Shown: positions 35,668-47,900 of the stretch, one piece after another
How the letters are laid out: the number at the start of each line of letters is the position of its first letter
Numbering within the stretch: the first letter of the stretch is position 1
Program-made: the position numbers and the translations under genes
DNA from: Spinacia oleracea
Lineage: Eukaryota > Streptophyta > Magnoliopsida > Caryophyllales > Amaranthaceae
Length of the DNA stretch: 64,000 nt
Direction: 5' to 3'
NCBI RefSeq assembly: GCF_020520425.1
Contig: NC_079492.1
Coordinates: 68,501,671 to 68,565,670, forward strand
The notes under the pieces: generated by a model
What the model saw: only the letters and a program-made list of their open reading frames with translations
Databases searched by the model: none
Told to the model about the DNA's origin: nothing

Positions 35668-36682
35668 TTTCCTACAAAATTATAAAACTTAATGACTACA
35701 ATAACAACGTAAACTAAACACAAGAAATTCACAACATTCAAAAACTTCACACTGCAATTACTTTATTTTTAAAATGCACACATATAAACATCCACACATA
35801 ATTAGACCAGTAATTAGACCCATTTTGGTACAAATCTACCAATCCAAATCTCATTTGCGATACCAAACTGTCAAACACTTTCAGTACCATTTTAGGATCA
35901 ATATAAAATTATGATCCTTTTTAAAATTAATTCTATATTTTAAGTACTATTCTCCATATTATCAACACTATTTTTAACAAATTTCCAAAATTTAGGCGAC
36001 ATCAAATATACCAAATTTGTTCAAATATCAAAACCCAGTTACAAAACAACCATTATTCATACTCCTAATTCCACCAACAGCCTACAAAACCCTAAACAAA
36101 TATTAAAAAATGATTATTAATAAACGAACTAAAACATGCAGCAATTAAACCAGAAACCCTAACTAACTGAAAGCCAGAAATTCTTAAAATTAGACGACTT
36201 TAACAATTAGGATTACAACCCTAAACCCTCCAATAAGCCTAAATACGTTAACTTTTTAAATTTTCGATTTGGGTTTTAGGGTTTTACCTCTTGATGACAA
36301 ATAATTCTTCCTCCAGCGCAATTTCTTATCACGAATTCACCAAATTAACGAACAATCCTAGCTCGTCTTGAAAATGGAGGTGTGAATTTTTTGCCCAGAA
36401 CACTTTCGCCGCGAAATTGGATAGAAGGAGGAGCACAAATGGAACCTCGACTGCTTTGAAGGAGGAGAGAGAATAACAAGGAGGAGAGAGAGAGTACACT
36501 GTGAGTATTAAATACCTGAGCTCCTTCAAATTCAAAAATTTTGAAATCTGAAATTTTGGCCAGCAAAGCAAACGGACTCCGTTTTACACATGTGGGCCTC
36601 TCCCTTTATTTCGGTGAAAATACCAATAAGCCCCCACTTGTGTCCAGATTGGACACAAGCCATTATGGAGCAAGACTTCCTC
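35668..36682. promoter_or_regulatory. ULP-A upstream region and right TIR of MULE-2
   Basis: Counterpart of 4825-5861. It is AT-rich upstream sequence with AAACCCTAA-type words (about 36090-36290), then the TIR with its hairpin CTTGTGTCC...GGACACAAG at 36637-36659. No gene is supported. Confidence 0.55.
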
Positions 36683-36692
36683 CTACATCACC

Positions 36693-39299
36693 TAGGTTTA
36701 TTTGCAAAAATATTCCTCCCCTTCCAATGTTCATTTCCCCGCCCTTTGATTCTCACACAGCCTTCGTTGAGTTCTTTCTCATCTGCGTGGCTTCGTTTCT
36801 TCCCAAACCTTCTCACCTGCATTTCTTCCCCAACACCGCCCACCCCAAAAGCACCACCGTGTCGTGGCTGCCATATCCACCCCAACTCGCGTTTCTCCCC
36901 TCCCCCGCGTGACTGAAGACGTCTCCTACTGCTAGAAGCCCCCGTGTTTCTCCGACTCGCCCACTTCTGGAAGACGCCCAACCGCCTCATCTCCTCTCCC
37001 CTCCTACGCGCACTGCCGCCGTCTATGGCTCTCCTCCCACCGGCCACTGCTAGGTTCTTCCTGCAATTTTGTAATTTTTGTTATGTAAATTTATTTTGTC
37101 AATTTTGTTATTTCTGCAATTTGTTTACTCACCATTTTTGTTAATTTTGTTCTATAAATTTGATAATTATTCCTCAAAAGTATCAATTAGTGAATTAACC
37201 ACCAGTTAATTTTGTTAACCACCGTTGATTTTATTAAATTTGTTGTAATTTTGGTTTCTTTTTTTTCGGCTTGGCCTGTGACTGAATTGAAGGCCTGTGC
37301 ACAGTTATTCTAGGATAACTATCTTGCTTATCATAACTACTTTATGATGTTGGTTGCAAGTAGAAACTGATGGAGAATTGAATTGTGTGCTTGTTTGCCA
37401 GTGAATTCAAAATGCCTCTAGTTATTCTAGGCCTGTCAATGTTGATTGAAATAATAAAAACAAGCAGGAGGATAAAGCTACTGTCAGATAAGAGAGACTT
37501 TAGCATACAAAGAAATAAGATTTCTTGCTTGTAATTTATGGATACTTTTGGAAATTAGGGGAATAAATAGGCAACTAAATTGCCTTTGATGCTTACTTTG
37601 TCGCTTGTCTTTTATGTCTGAACCATATTAGTGTATTAGAAGATTTAAATTTGTCTACAAGGTGCTTTGAATAGCCTATATTTTTATTTAAAAACAAAAA
37701 ATATTCTGATAATTAGGATTTCTGTCATTCTAAACAAAATAAGGCGTCAAACTGTCAGATTAATCTATAGGTGACTTTTTTTGGTGTACTCTTTGTGCTT
37801 CTTCCGCGTTGCCACAAAGCAGACTTATATAGAGGGTTTGAACGTTAGAGGGAGGCACTAAGGTCGTGTAGAGATGTAGGCAGAGCAGGAAGGTGAATAT
37901 GCATGATGTATTCTGCAGTTTAATTCATATTCTAAAAAAAATTGCAAGACTGAACCATAAAGAAATCTGGAGTAACTGCTAAAGGAGTAGTAAAAGGAAG
38001 GAAACAAAGCAGGTGAAGGGGTTTAATATCAGAACTCAGAGACCGTTTTATTTGTATTTGGTTGAGTAGCCACGTTGTAAGCCGGGATGGTTATTGGACG
38101 AGGGCTTAATGGAAAAAGAGGGTCGGATCAGGCATTTAAGTGCTCTAATTCGTTTATATTATTCTTGTGAGTATGAATGCCCAAACAATAAATGTGGCTT
38201 ACCCGTGACTGACCCCAAAGTTTTAGAATTTTCCTCATCCTCATGATATTTATCATATTTAAACTAGAATTTTTACTGGTGGAGGTGTGCAGATAGCTAT
38301 TTAAAGTATCAAAGGCTAAGTTTGCAGCTGAAACAAGAAATACAGAACTTCTAGACTTAATCTTAAAGTTTTGGAATGGAATTATGGAAGTGCATAATCT
38401 TCGGTATAACTCATTGAGGCAGGATACTTTGTAAGTAATAAGTAAGGTACTTTAGGACATGTTTGGTTCAACTTACTATATTTTGTTTAACTGTTTTATT
38501 CTAGCTTATCAGAATTTGTATCCATAATTATTTGCACTTATCTAAATTAATATTTTCTGAATTAAGTAGAACAAGTTTCCGTAAAAAAAATGTTCTAATA
38601 TTGATGATTGATTTTGTAGCGATACGATTCAACTTGGAGCTAGTGAGGAGTGTACGTAGCGATCGAAATTAATAGCCCCATTGATAATGATATGTATTTC
38701 TTACATTTTATTCTTTCTCTTTATATTTTGTAAATATTGGGTGGTTATGTCTAAGTGAGATTTGTGATGACAACTGCTAGTCCAATTCAGGGGATGTGAA
38801 GTATTATATCGAAAATGGTATCCAAAAATCGAAAACAAAAAACGTCAAGTTCATCGTTGCTCCGATTATACAAGGGTATGTTTCATAATATTGTTTAATG
38901 AATGCTATTGTACAAAAATAGTAGCAAGAAATAACAATTTTTTTTTTAAACTAATCCTTTTGATATGCTCTTCAAGTTACACAATCTATCAATTTGATTT
39001 TCTCCGACAAGATCCACCACGAAACTTACTAGTTAAACGGTTGTTGAACATGTATTGATATTTATTTTGTTTAACATGTCAATTTGATTTTGTACTTATG
39101 CATGATATTCCAACTAAAAGTTCTTATTCTGGAGGTGCAGCGCATTGAAGAAAATAAATGGAAGTGATATATACAAATCAAGATCACCTTTATGAAAATC
39201 AGTGAAGGTAATTAATTAATGTATATATTCATCACTTTGTTATTCGGCAACAACATACTTTTTCTAACATCCATCTTATTTGTGTGATTTTAATTTTAG
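36693..39299 (+). other. Interior of CACTA-1 upstream of the Ulp1-like exons
   Basis: A C-rich, CpG-containing stretch at 36710-37050 looks like a leader or captured 5' end, followed by AT-rich sequence. Possible weak exon traces of the Ulp1-like gene lie at 38790-38876 (DVKYYIENGIQKSK) and 39140-39210. I cannot support a complete gene or a transposase here. Confidence 0.4.
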
Positions 39300-42200
39300 T
39301 GTGCACAACAAAGATACAATCAAGAATGTGGCTACTACGTGATGAGGTTTATGTACGATATAGTCACATGTTGCTCGGAAGTTGAGCATCTCAAGAAGGT
39401 ACATACTATACTATAATTATTGATGCTTTAAATAGAAATAAGCTCCCACAAATTTTATAAAATAGGTGAGAATGAGTCTTAAAAACATGAAACTAAGTTT
39501 ATTAAACATGTAAAGGGTTTAGAATACCTATTTAGCTTCATTAGTTGAGAGTTGGGAGTGAAAACAATCATTAGAGTCAAAATATATCCTATAAGGATAA
39601 AACGAGGCTTAAATGTGCATAACTTGACCAAAGTAGAAGAGAATGAGTCTTATAAACCTAACAATAAGTATATTAAACATGTTAAGGGTTTAGAATGCCT
39701 ATTTAGCTTCATTAGTTAAGAGTTGGGAGCGAAAACAACCATTATAGTCAAAATATGTCATATAACGATCAAACGAGCCTTTAATGTGCATAAGTTGACC
39801 AAAGTAGATGAGAATGAGTCTTATCATCCTAATACTAAGTATATTAAACATGTAAAGGGTTTAGAATATCTAATTAGCTTCATTAGTTGAGAGTTGGGAG
39901 CGAAAACAACCATTATAGTCAAAATATGTCCTATAACGATGAAACTAGCATTGATGTGCATAACTTGACCAAATTAGATGAAAATGAGAATTATCAACCT
40001 AATACTAAGTATATTAAACATGTAAACAGTTTAGAATACTTATTTAGGTTCATTAGTTAAGAGTTGGAAGCGAAAACGACCATTTAAGTCAAAATATGAC
40101 ATATAATGATCAAACGAGCCTTAAATGTGCATAAGTTGACCGAAGTATATAAGAATGAATCTTATCATACCAATATTGAGTATATTAAACATTTAAAGGG
40201 TTTAGAATACCTATTTAGCTTCATTAGTTGAGAGTTGGGAGCGAAAACAACCATTATAATCAAAATATGTCCTAAAACAATTAAAAAAGCCTTAAATCTG
40301 CATAACTTGACCAAAGTAGATGAGAATGAGTCTTATCAACCTAATATTAAGTATATTTAACATAAAAATATTTAGAATACCTATTTAGCTTCATTAGTTA
40401 AGAGTTGGGAGCGAAAACAACCATTATAGTTAAAATATATCCTATAACGAATTAAACGATCCTTAAATGCGCATAACTTGACCAAAGTAGATGAGAATGA
40501 GTCTTAGAAATATAAAACCTAGTATGTTAAAAATTTCAAGATTGTAGAATGGTTATTTAGGTTCATTAGTTGAGAGTTCGGTGCGAAAACGACCGATATA
40601 GTCAAAATATGACTTATAACGGTCAAACGAGCCTTCAATGTGCATAACTTGACAAACCTAGGAGAGAGTGAGTCTTAGAAATATAAAAAATATATATATT
40701 AAACATGTAAAGGGTTTATAATACCTATTTAACTACAGGGGTTAGAGTTGGGAGCGAAAACGACTATAATAGTCAAAATATGACCTATAACGATCAAATA
40801 AGCCTTAAATGTGCATAACTTGACCAAAGTAGATGAGAATGAGTCTTAGAAACCTAATAATAAGTAAATTAAACATGTAAAGGGTTTAGAATACCTATTT
40901 AGGTTTATTAGTTAAGAGTTGGAAGCGAAAACTATCATTTAAGCCGAAATATGACATATAACGATCAAACGAGACTTAAATGTGCATAACTTGGCCAAGG
41001 TAGATGAGAATAAGTCTTAGCAACCTAATACTAAGTATATTAAACGTGTAAAGGGTTTAGAATACCTATTTAGCTTCATTAGTTTAGAGTTGGGACCGAA
41101 AACGACCTTTATAGTCAAAATATGTCCTATAACGGTCAAACGAGCCTCAAATGTGCATAAGTTGACCAAAGTAGATGTTAATGAGTCTTAGCAACTTTAT
41201 ATAATTATATTAAACTTAGGGTTTAGAAATACCTATTTAGCTTCATTAGTTTAGAGTTGGGACCAAAAACGACCATTAGTCAACATATGACCTATAAAGG
41301 TCAAACGGGCCTTAAATGTGCATAACTTGACCAAAGTAGATGAGAATGAATCTTAGCAACCTAATACTAAGTATATTAAAGGTGTAAAGTTTTAAAATAC
41401 TTATTTAGGTTCATTAGTTAAGAGTTGGGATCGAAAACGACCATTATAGTCAAAATATGTCATATAACGATCAAACGAGCCTTAAATTGCATAAGGTGAC
41501 CAAAGTAGATGAGAATGAGTCTTAACATCCTAATATTAAGTATATTAAGCATTTAAAAGGCTTACATTAAACATGTAAAAGGCTTATAATACCTATTTTA
41601 CTTCATTAGTTCAAAGTTGGGAGCAAAAACAACCATTATAGTTAAAATATCTCCTATAACGGTCAACGAGCCTCAAATGTGCATAACTTGACCGATGTAG
41701 ATGCTAATGAGCCTCAACAACCTAATACTAAGTATATGAAACGTGTAAAGGATAGGGAATACGTATTTAGGTTCATTAGTAAAGAGTTGGGAGCGAAAAC
41801 GACCATTATAGTCAAAATATGTCATATAACGATCAAACGAGCCTTAAATGTGCTTAAGTTGACCAAAATAGCTGATAATGAGTCTTAGCCACCTAATACT
41901 AAGTATGTTAAAGGTGTAAAAGTTTATAATATCTATTAAGCTTCATTAGTTGAGAGTTGGGACCGAAAACGACCATTATAGTCAAAATATGTCCTATAAC
42001 GGTCAAACGGGCCTTAAATGTGCATAACTTGACCAAAGTAGATAAGAATGAGTCTTAGCAACCTAATACTAAGTATATTAAACATATAAAAGGATAGAGA
42101 ATCCGTATTTGGGTTCGTTAGTCTAGTTGGGAGCGAAAACGACCACTATAGTCAAAATATGTCATATAACGATCAAACGAGCCTTAAATTGCATAAGTTG

Positions 42201-43045
42201 ACCAAAGTAGCATCGAATGAGTCTTAACATCCTAATATTTAGTATATTAACAAATTAAAGGGCTTAGAATACCTATTTATCTTCATTAGTTGAGAGTTGG
42301 GAGCAAAAACAACAATTATAGTCAAAATATGACATATAACGATCAAACGAACCTTAAATTGCATAAGTTGACCAAAGTAGATGAGAATGAGTTTTGGAAT
42401 CCTAATATGAAGTATATTAAACATGTAAAGTTCTTAGAATACCTATTTAGTTTCATTAGTTAAGAGTTCGAACCGAAAATAACCATTATAGCAAAATATG
42501 ACATATAACGATCAAACGAGCCATGAACTGCATAACTTGACCGAAGTAGCTGTGAATTAGTCTTATCATACTAATATTAAGTATATTAAACATGTAAATT
42601 TCTTATAATACCTATTTAGCTTCATTAGTTGAGAGTTGGGAGCGAAAACAACCATTATAGTCAAAATATATCATATAACAATCAAACGAGCCATAAATGT
42701 GCATAACTTGACCAAAGTAGATGAGAATGAATCTTATCATCCTAATATTAAGTAGATTAAACGTGTAAATGGTTTGGAATACATATTTAGGTTCATTAGT
42801 TAAGAGTTGGAACCGAAAACGGCCATTTAAGTCAAAATTGTTCATATAACTCCATTATTGTTTTAAAATAATGTTCATATTATATTTTGCAATATTCATT
42901 TCTCATACTAATTTATTACATGTTTTTTTTTTGGATTTGATTATAGGAATTCATGAACAAACCAAGGGAGCGTTCCTTCACGAGTGATGAAATAAAATGT
43001 GTTCGAGACAAGTTGGCACGATTTATTACTAATGAATGTCTTTGA
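39300..43045 (+). pseudogene. CACTA-1 Ulp1-like (C48) gene, last two exons
   Basis: Exon 39300-39398 encodes the Gln-Cys part of a C48 active site (QECGYYVMRFMYDIV), a motif typical of the Ulp1-like genes carried by plant CACTA elements. Exon 42947-43045 supplies the C-terminal tail (EFMNKPRERSF...FITNECL) and a TGA stop; both exons are 99 nt and in phase. The intron between them is 3,548 bp because of a minisatellite. The His/Asp half of the active site is not found upstream, so the gene is probably truncated. It is unrelated in detail to ULP-A/ULP-B of the MULEs. Confidence 0.75.
39440..42850. repeat. Minisatellite of ~171-bp units in a CACTA Ulp1 intron
   Basis: About 20 head-to-tail units of roughly 168-172 bp, each containing GAGTTGGGAGCGAAAAC, ATAACGATCAAACGAGCC and TTAGAATACCTATTTAG. 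Successive units start at about 39547, 39718, 39891, 40060, 40229 and 40399 (position of GAGTTGG). Units differ by scattered substitutions and small indels. The array fills nearly all of the intron. Confidence 0.93.
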
Positions 43046-43956
43046 TTGGTCGCGTTTTTAGCATTATAATGAATCTAATAATGTAGTTATCTACCTATTT
43101 CCATTAAAAATTTAGATACAATATGTTTTAATCTGTTGTTTGATATTTGTTTTGATTTTTTTTTTCACTTGTGTTATTGAATGGTGAATGGATGAGCTAA
43201 GGGCATGTTTATTGGTGTATAATATATAAGTTATGGTTGAATGAGGTTGTTTGATGTAAGTACAGGTTTTATAGCTACTACATATTGTGCTAAAGTGGTA
43301 CGGGCCTGGAAAAATTTACAAAAAAAAATGGATATTATGTGCTTGGGGTATTAAAAATACCCCAAGGACTTGATAGTAGCAGATTTTATTTAAAATATAT
43401 TGTTAATATCAAGTGCTTGGGGTTTTCCAGAAATCCCAAGTTTAAGTGCTTGGGGTTTTTTGTTAACCCCAAGCACTTAACTTGTCAAGTGCTTGGGGTT
43501 TCTGGAACCCCAAGCACTTAACATGTTAAGTGCTTCGGGTCAACCCCAAGCACTTGAAATATTACAAAGTGCTTTACCCTCAAGTGATGGGGGCATAATT
43601 ACCAACACTTGATGGCATTTTACCCCAAGCATTTGAGGTTTTTTCTACTAGTGTAGTTATGCAACCGAACTAATTAATTAAGCACTGAACCAATTAGTTA
43701 AACAATGAAACTGATTAGTTAAACAATGAGATCAATTAGTTAAGATTTTATGAGTTTTAGTTAATAATAAGGTTGTTCAAAAATAATAACTATTCGACTC
43801 ATAAATTTAACTATTTGTCTTTATACCTTAACTATTTTGTTATTCAGTTAGTTATGATTTTATTACTTTTAGTTATGTTTTACACTAGTTTAGTTAGTAC
43901 CAAAAAGTGGTGTAACCGTTAGACGGTCTTACACAAAACTTTCTGAATATATAATA

Positions 43957-44671
43957 CGTAGTAGGACGGAAATTGCATATTAGATGAAAAAATGAGTAAG
44001 TTCGAAATTTATTAATTATGCATTAGATTTAGTGTATAAATGTTTAAGTTGAATATTTCTTTAAAAATAAATGGCCAAATTATATTTTTTGAATATTTGT
44101 GCATGCACGGGCCATAATCTAGTATATATACTACGTATATATAAGAACACTTTTCTCGGTAAGAACACTTCTCTCGATAAAAACACTCTTTGGACCGTAA
44201 GATTTAATCTGATTTGACCGCTCAAAATGAATTTCTTACTAATGGCATGTTTGTAATTTTGTTAAACACTTACCCCTATCATCTTATTCACCCGTGCTCA
44301 ATTTCTCTCTCTCTAAACCTGCAACTTCTATGTACTTTCTCTCTCTTGCTAACGCCGCACACATTGGAGCATCAACTGCATCGGATTTCATCATTCTGGT
44401 CAAATTCTTGCGACTTTACACAACATTATTGATTATATTCGTCGAATTTTCATACTCTGTATTTTTTAGGTTTAATTTAAAGGTATGTTTTCAATTTGGG
44501 TTCAGTTTTGAACTATATAATTTCAATTATTTATTTTGGTGATTATATGTTTGATCTTGTAATTCAGTCATACTTCGACTGAATTTTATGTATTTTGATT
44601 CAATTTCACTTTGATTTTTAGTTTCTGATAGAAATTTGAGGACGTACGCGGAAGTTTTGATGGACCTCAAT
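43957..44671. other. Sequence right of the split MITE
   Basis: No gene is supported. GTGCATGCAC followed by CTAG at 44119-44122 resembles a Helitron 3' end, and TCTAGTATATATACTACG from 44118 could equally be a Helitron 5' end; neither is certain. Confidence 0.3.
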
Positions 44672-44972
44672 TGTATAAAAAAATTGCATTGTGATCATTG
44701 ATTACATTAATAAGAATTGTACAACACTATTTGCTTTGGTAGAAAACTTGTTTCTACCTCTCATATTTTGTGGGAGCTCTCTTGATTAGCTCACCCATCA
44801 ACTTATGCATACAACATATTTATAGTGGGTGTATCCTACTTTCTAGATTTTTCTACACTTGTCATTTATCTAGATTTTTCTTACTAGATTTTTCTTAGGA
44901 TAATTCTAGAAATTCTCCTACTAGATTTTTACAAACATATTATCTAGATTTTTCTAGATTAATATTTCAACA
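44672..44972 (-). mobile_element. Probable solo LTR (~301 bp)
   Basis: Read on the minus strand it starts TGTTGAAATATTAATCTAGA, holds a TATA box (CTATAAATATG) and ends in TATACA, the layout of a short Copia LTR. No internal region or second LTR is nearby, and a clean target duplication is not seen. Treated as a fossil. Confidence 0.5.
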
Positions 44973-45551
44973 GTTTCAATAACATATTTTCTTTTATTCA
45001 TGTGTTTGATTTGTTCATTCAATTCAAATTATAATTTGATTGAATATCTTATAGAATTTGTGCTTTTTTATTTAAATTTGTCTTAGTTTGTATTATTGGA
45101 GGAAACTGATTTAATTTTGCAATTTGCATCTATGTTTGTTCTAAATATCTGGTATTCATATTCTTAATTTTTCTTGTTTGAATCAATTGTGGTATCCGGT
45201 GAATTAATGAATTTATGTCGACGGTATTAGGTCCTAAATCATTATTTCTTATGTTCAAAACTAGTGGTGCATATGTTCTAAATTAGTGCTTTTATGTTCC
45301 GCCATCGAAGATTTAGAACAAATGGTAAAACGGAAGTGAAAATTTTATTGTGGATATATAAAATCAGCAGTACGTAGGTAGTGAAATAGGGAGAGATTAA
45401 TAGAGAATTAATGAAGGTATGGAGTCGATAATTCATTCCTAGCTTATTCTAATTAGTAGCTCCTTATGTTCTAATCTTTATTGCATATGTTCTGACCTAT
45501 AACTGAAGACGTTATGAACTATAAGTGCACCAATTCCACTTGCATGGACCC
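44973..45551. other. AT-rich stretch with ATGTTCTA words
   Basis: No gene is seen. ATGTTCTAAAT / ATGTTC words cluster at 45250-45500, as they do at 48500-48860. Confidence 0.4.
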
Positions 45552-45577
45552 GGTCCACGCTATAATTAGCGTGGACC
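45552..45577. repeat. Perfect palindrome, 11-bp arms
   Basis: GGTCCACGCTA and TAGCGTGGACC are separated by TAAT. It resembles hairpins embedded in MULE TIRs, but no partner end was found. Confidence 0.75.
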
Positions 45578-46400
45578 AGGGTTTTTTTTGTAAATAGCAA
45601 TAGTGGACAGGGAGAATTTTACATGACCTAACCCACCTCCTCCCCCTTCTTTCTCTCCCATTACACCACCTCTCCGATGTTCTCTCTCCTCCCTTTCCCC
45701 CGTGGCTTCCAAAGAAGACCAACCTATCTACAATAACTACGAACGACGATAATGATGATGACGATGACAGTGAGTCTCTCAATGGTGGTGTTCCTTGCGA
45801 CGATGTTGTCGTTGATTCCTACTCTTCTTCCGGCAAAGAATCTACCATCGCGTGAGATTCCATCGCATTTGCTATTCCGTCATCCTCTACTGCTATCTCC
45901 GTTGCAGTTCAATTCCATTTACAAATTAATTACATAAAATCAATCATCATATCAATTCGACTTGCAAATCTCATGGTAGTCTAACCCTCAAATCAACCAT
46001 TTTATCTTACAAATCAAGCAAATTGGTTGTGATTCATCTACAAATCAAGCAAATTTGTTGTGATTCGATGAGATTGATATTGTATAGATTGTTTCATATA
46101 GTAAATATTTCTATAAGTTTAGTGTTTTTGGGGAAATCGACTTTGTTCGAATCCGTTCCGTTCCTACAGTGGATGTTCTTGTTGTTTTTTGGTTTGATTT
46201 GATTTGGTTTTGTGTTATTGAATTGATTTTTGATGGTTTTTTTAATTACAGAGCAAGAAACCGGAGAAGGCTTTGATTACTTTTTGTAATCTTATAGAAA
46301 TATTTACTCTTTTATATCATATAGTAACTCTTTTTATTCTATAGTTACTATTATACTTCGTATATCTTATAGTTAATGTTATCCGAAATAGTAACTATAT
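45578..46400. other. Unassigned stretch
   Basis: Contains a CT-rich segment (45640-45720) and GATGATGACGATGAC (about 45750) that give short reading frames without recognisable content. No gene is called. Confidence 0.35.
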
Positions 46401-47092
46401 AAAAAATAAGAATAATTATATATTTATTCTTGCAGACAAAAAGAGTACGTAAATTATAGAAACTATAGGTTATGTAAATTAACTATATCTTCAGAATAGT
46501 AACTATGAAAAAAAATGTCATTTTGATAAGAATAACTATTCTATCCCAAGCGTAATTATATCATCTAAGATAGTAATTTTAACTGTAAAACAATTACTAT
46601 AAAAATAAGAATAATTATATACTCATTATTACAGACAAAAAGAGTAAATTATAGAAAGTATAGGTTCTGTAAAGTAATATCTTCAGAATAGTAACTGTGA
46701 AAATAATAATAATAATATAGTCATTTCGATAAGAATAACTATTTTATCCAAAGATTAACTATATCATATAGAAAAGTAATTTTAACTGTAAAACAATTAC
46801 TATAAAAATAAGAATAATTATATATTCATTTTTGCAGACAAAAAGAGTAAATTATAGAAACTATAGGTTCTGTAAAGTAACTATATCTTCAGAATAGTAA
46901 CTATGAAAACAAAAATATAGTCATTTCGATAAGAATAACTATTATATCCAAATAGTAACTATATCATATAGAAAAGTAATTTTAACTGTAAAACAATTAC
47001 TATAAAAATAAGAATAATTATATATTCATTTTTGCAAACAAAACGAGTAAATTGTAGAAACTATAGATTCTGTAAAGTAACTATATCTTTAG

Positions 47093-47146
<54 letters not shown>

Positions 47147-47250
47147 TAGTCATTTCGATAATGGTAACTAATCTATCCAAAGAGTAACTAACTAACTATA
47201 TCATATAGAAAAGTAAATTTAACTGAAAACAATTATTATATTATAAAATA
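46400..47250. repeat. Tandem repeat of ~200-bp AT-rich units
   Basis: Four to five units begin with AAGAATAATTATATA at about 46408, 46608, 46809 and 47009. Each contains GACAAAAAGAGTA, TCTTCAGAATAGTAACTATG and GATAAGAATAACTAT. The last copy is interrupted by a trinucleotide microsatellite. Confidence 0.85.
47093..47144. repeat. (AAT)n microsatellite
   Basis: About 17 uninterrupted ATA/AAT units. Confidence 0.95.
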
Positions 47251-47900
47251 AACCATATGATATAGATGCTTAGAGGTCATATTGTAACTTTTTCTATTAT
47301 ATAGTTACTATTATATATCATATAATTATTGAAATTAAAAAAAGTAACTATATCAAAAGTAAGAGTAATTATAACTCTTGAACAGTAATTAAGAAAAACA
47401 ATACTACATGGTTAGTTGTTTTTAGCTACGACGTTCTAATTATTTGCATCTATTATATTAAATAAACCACATTAGCTCAAATGTTTTTTGGACTAAACAA
47501 TACTAATCGCCACGTCCACGTCCCTCCCTCCTTCCACCAGCACATCCTCTCCTTCCACATCCGCGTCATCTCCTTCCTCTACGTACCACGTCCTTGGTTT
47601 TCATGGTTGTCATAACTTTATTCTTCTTCTCATGCTTTTGTGGTCCTTGCAGAAGTTATTATTTGCCCGAGTTCAATTCTGAATGCATCATCCTTGTATT
47701 TATGAATTAATCATATATAAACTAAGTTAATAATTTAACATGTAAATATGAAAAAATAACATAGTAACTATGTAAAACATATAGTTTCTATTATGCATCA
47801 TATAGTAACTCTTAGATTTAACGATGGTAAGATACTCACATAATTGCTGATATAGTTATTGTTATTGTCATAGTCATATAGTTACTGTCATAATAATATA
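47251..47900. other. AT-rich stretch without a gene
   Basis: TATAGTTACT-type words continue from the tandem array. A C-rich patch at 47510-47590 has no recognisable coding content. Confidence 0.4.

Larger units (their letters stand above)
19845..36682 (+). mobile_element. MULE-2: longer, inverted copy of the MULE-1 family, inside CACTA-1
   Basis: A perfect 10-bp duplication CTACATCACC (19835-19844 and 36683-36692) frames a 16,838-bp element starting GAGGGTTTCTCAGC and ending in GCAAGACTTCCTC. The duplication differs from that of MULE-1, so the two copies inserted separately. Gene order on the plus strand is transposase (plus), ULP-B (plus), ULP-A (minus). It retains the 2.8-kb 5' segment of ULP-B that MULE-1 has lost, but all three genes carry lesions, so this copy cannot be autonomous by itself. 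Confidence 0.95.
19643..43653 (+). mobile_element. CACTA-1 (En/Spm), ~7.16 kb of its own, interrupted by MULE-2
   Basis: Both ends read CACTAGTAGAAAAAACCTCA and stay alike for about 27 bp with one mismatch; the flanking 3-bp duplication is TAG (19640-19642 and 43654-43656). Subterminal repeats of AAGTGCTTGGGGTT, in both orientations, fill 19660-19820 and 43335-43640, typical of CACTA. Removing MULE-2 and one copy of its duplication leaves 7,163 bp. No transposase is visible; the only coding trace is a Ulp1-like gene on the plus strand. It is probably non-autonomous. Confidence 0.95.
19519..43945. mobile_element. MITE (~413 bp of its own) split by CACTA-1
   Basis: The left part is 19519-19642 and the right part 43654-43945. 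The outer ends are inverted repeats sharing GACGGTCTAACGGTTA...ACCACTTTT (left from 19519, right ending 43945). Both are flanked by AATATATAATAC (19507-19518, 43946-43957), which probably includes a 9-12 bp target duplication and suggests a Mutator-like MITE. The interior repeats AATTAGTTAA and GAAACCAATTAG on both sides of the CACTA insertion. Confidence 0.75.

Noticed and set aside
4825-36682. One single ~32-kb palindrome produced by inverted duplication
   Set aside because: Each arm has its own TIRs and a different perfect 10-bp duplication, and one arm lies inside a CACTA element. Independent insertions explain it better.
36541-37144. A host gene in the C-rich stretch at 36.6-37.1 kb
   Set aside because: The frames cross the MULE-2/CACTA-1 border and show no domain; more likely a leader-like part of CACTA-1.
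41679-42845. Small proteins in the minisatellite (41679-41888, 42239-42424, 42612-42845)
   Set aside because: They are chance frames in repeat units, without conserved starts or codon bias.
39440-42850. CRISPR-like array
   Set aside because: Units are ~171 bp, diverged and contiguous without unique spacers; it is a minisatellite in a plant intron.
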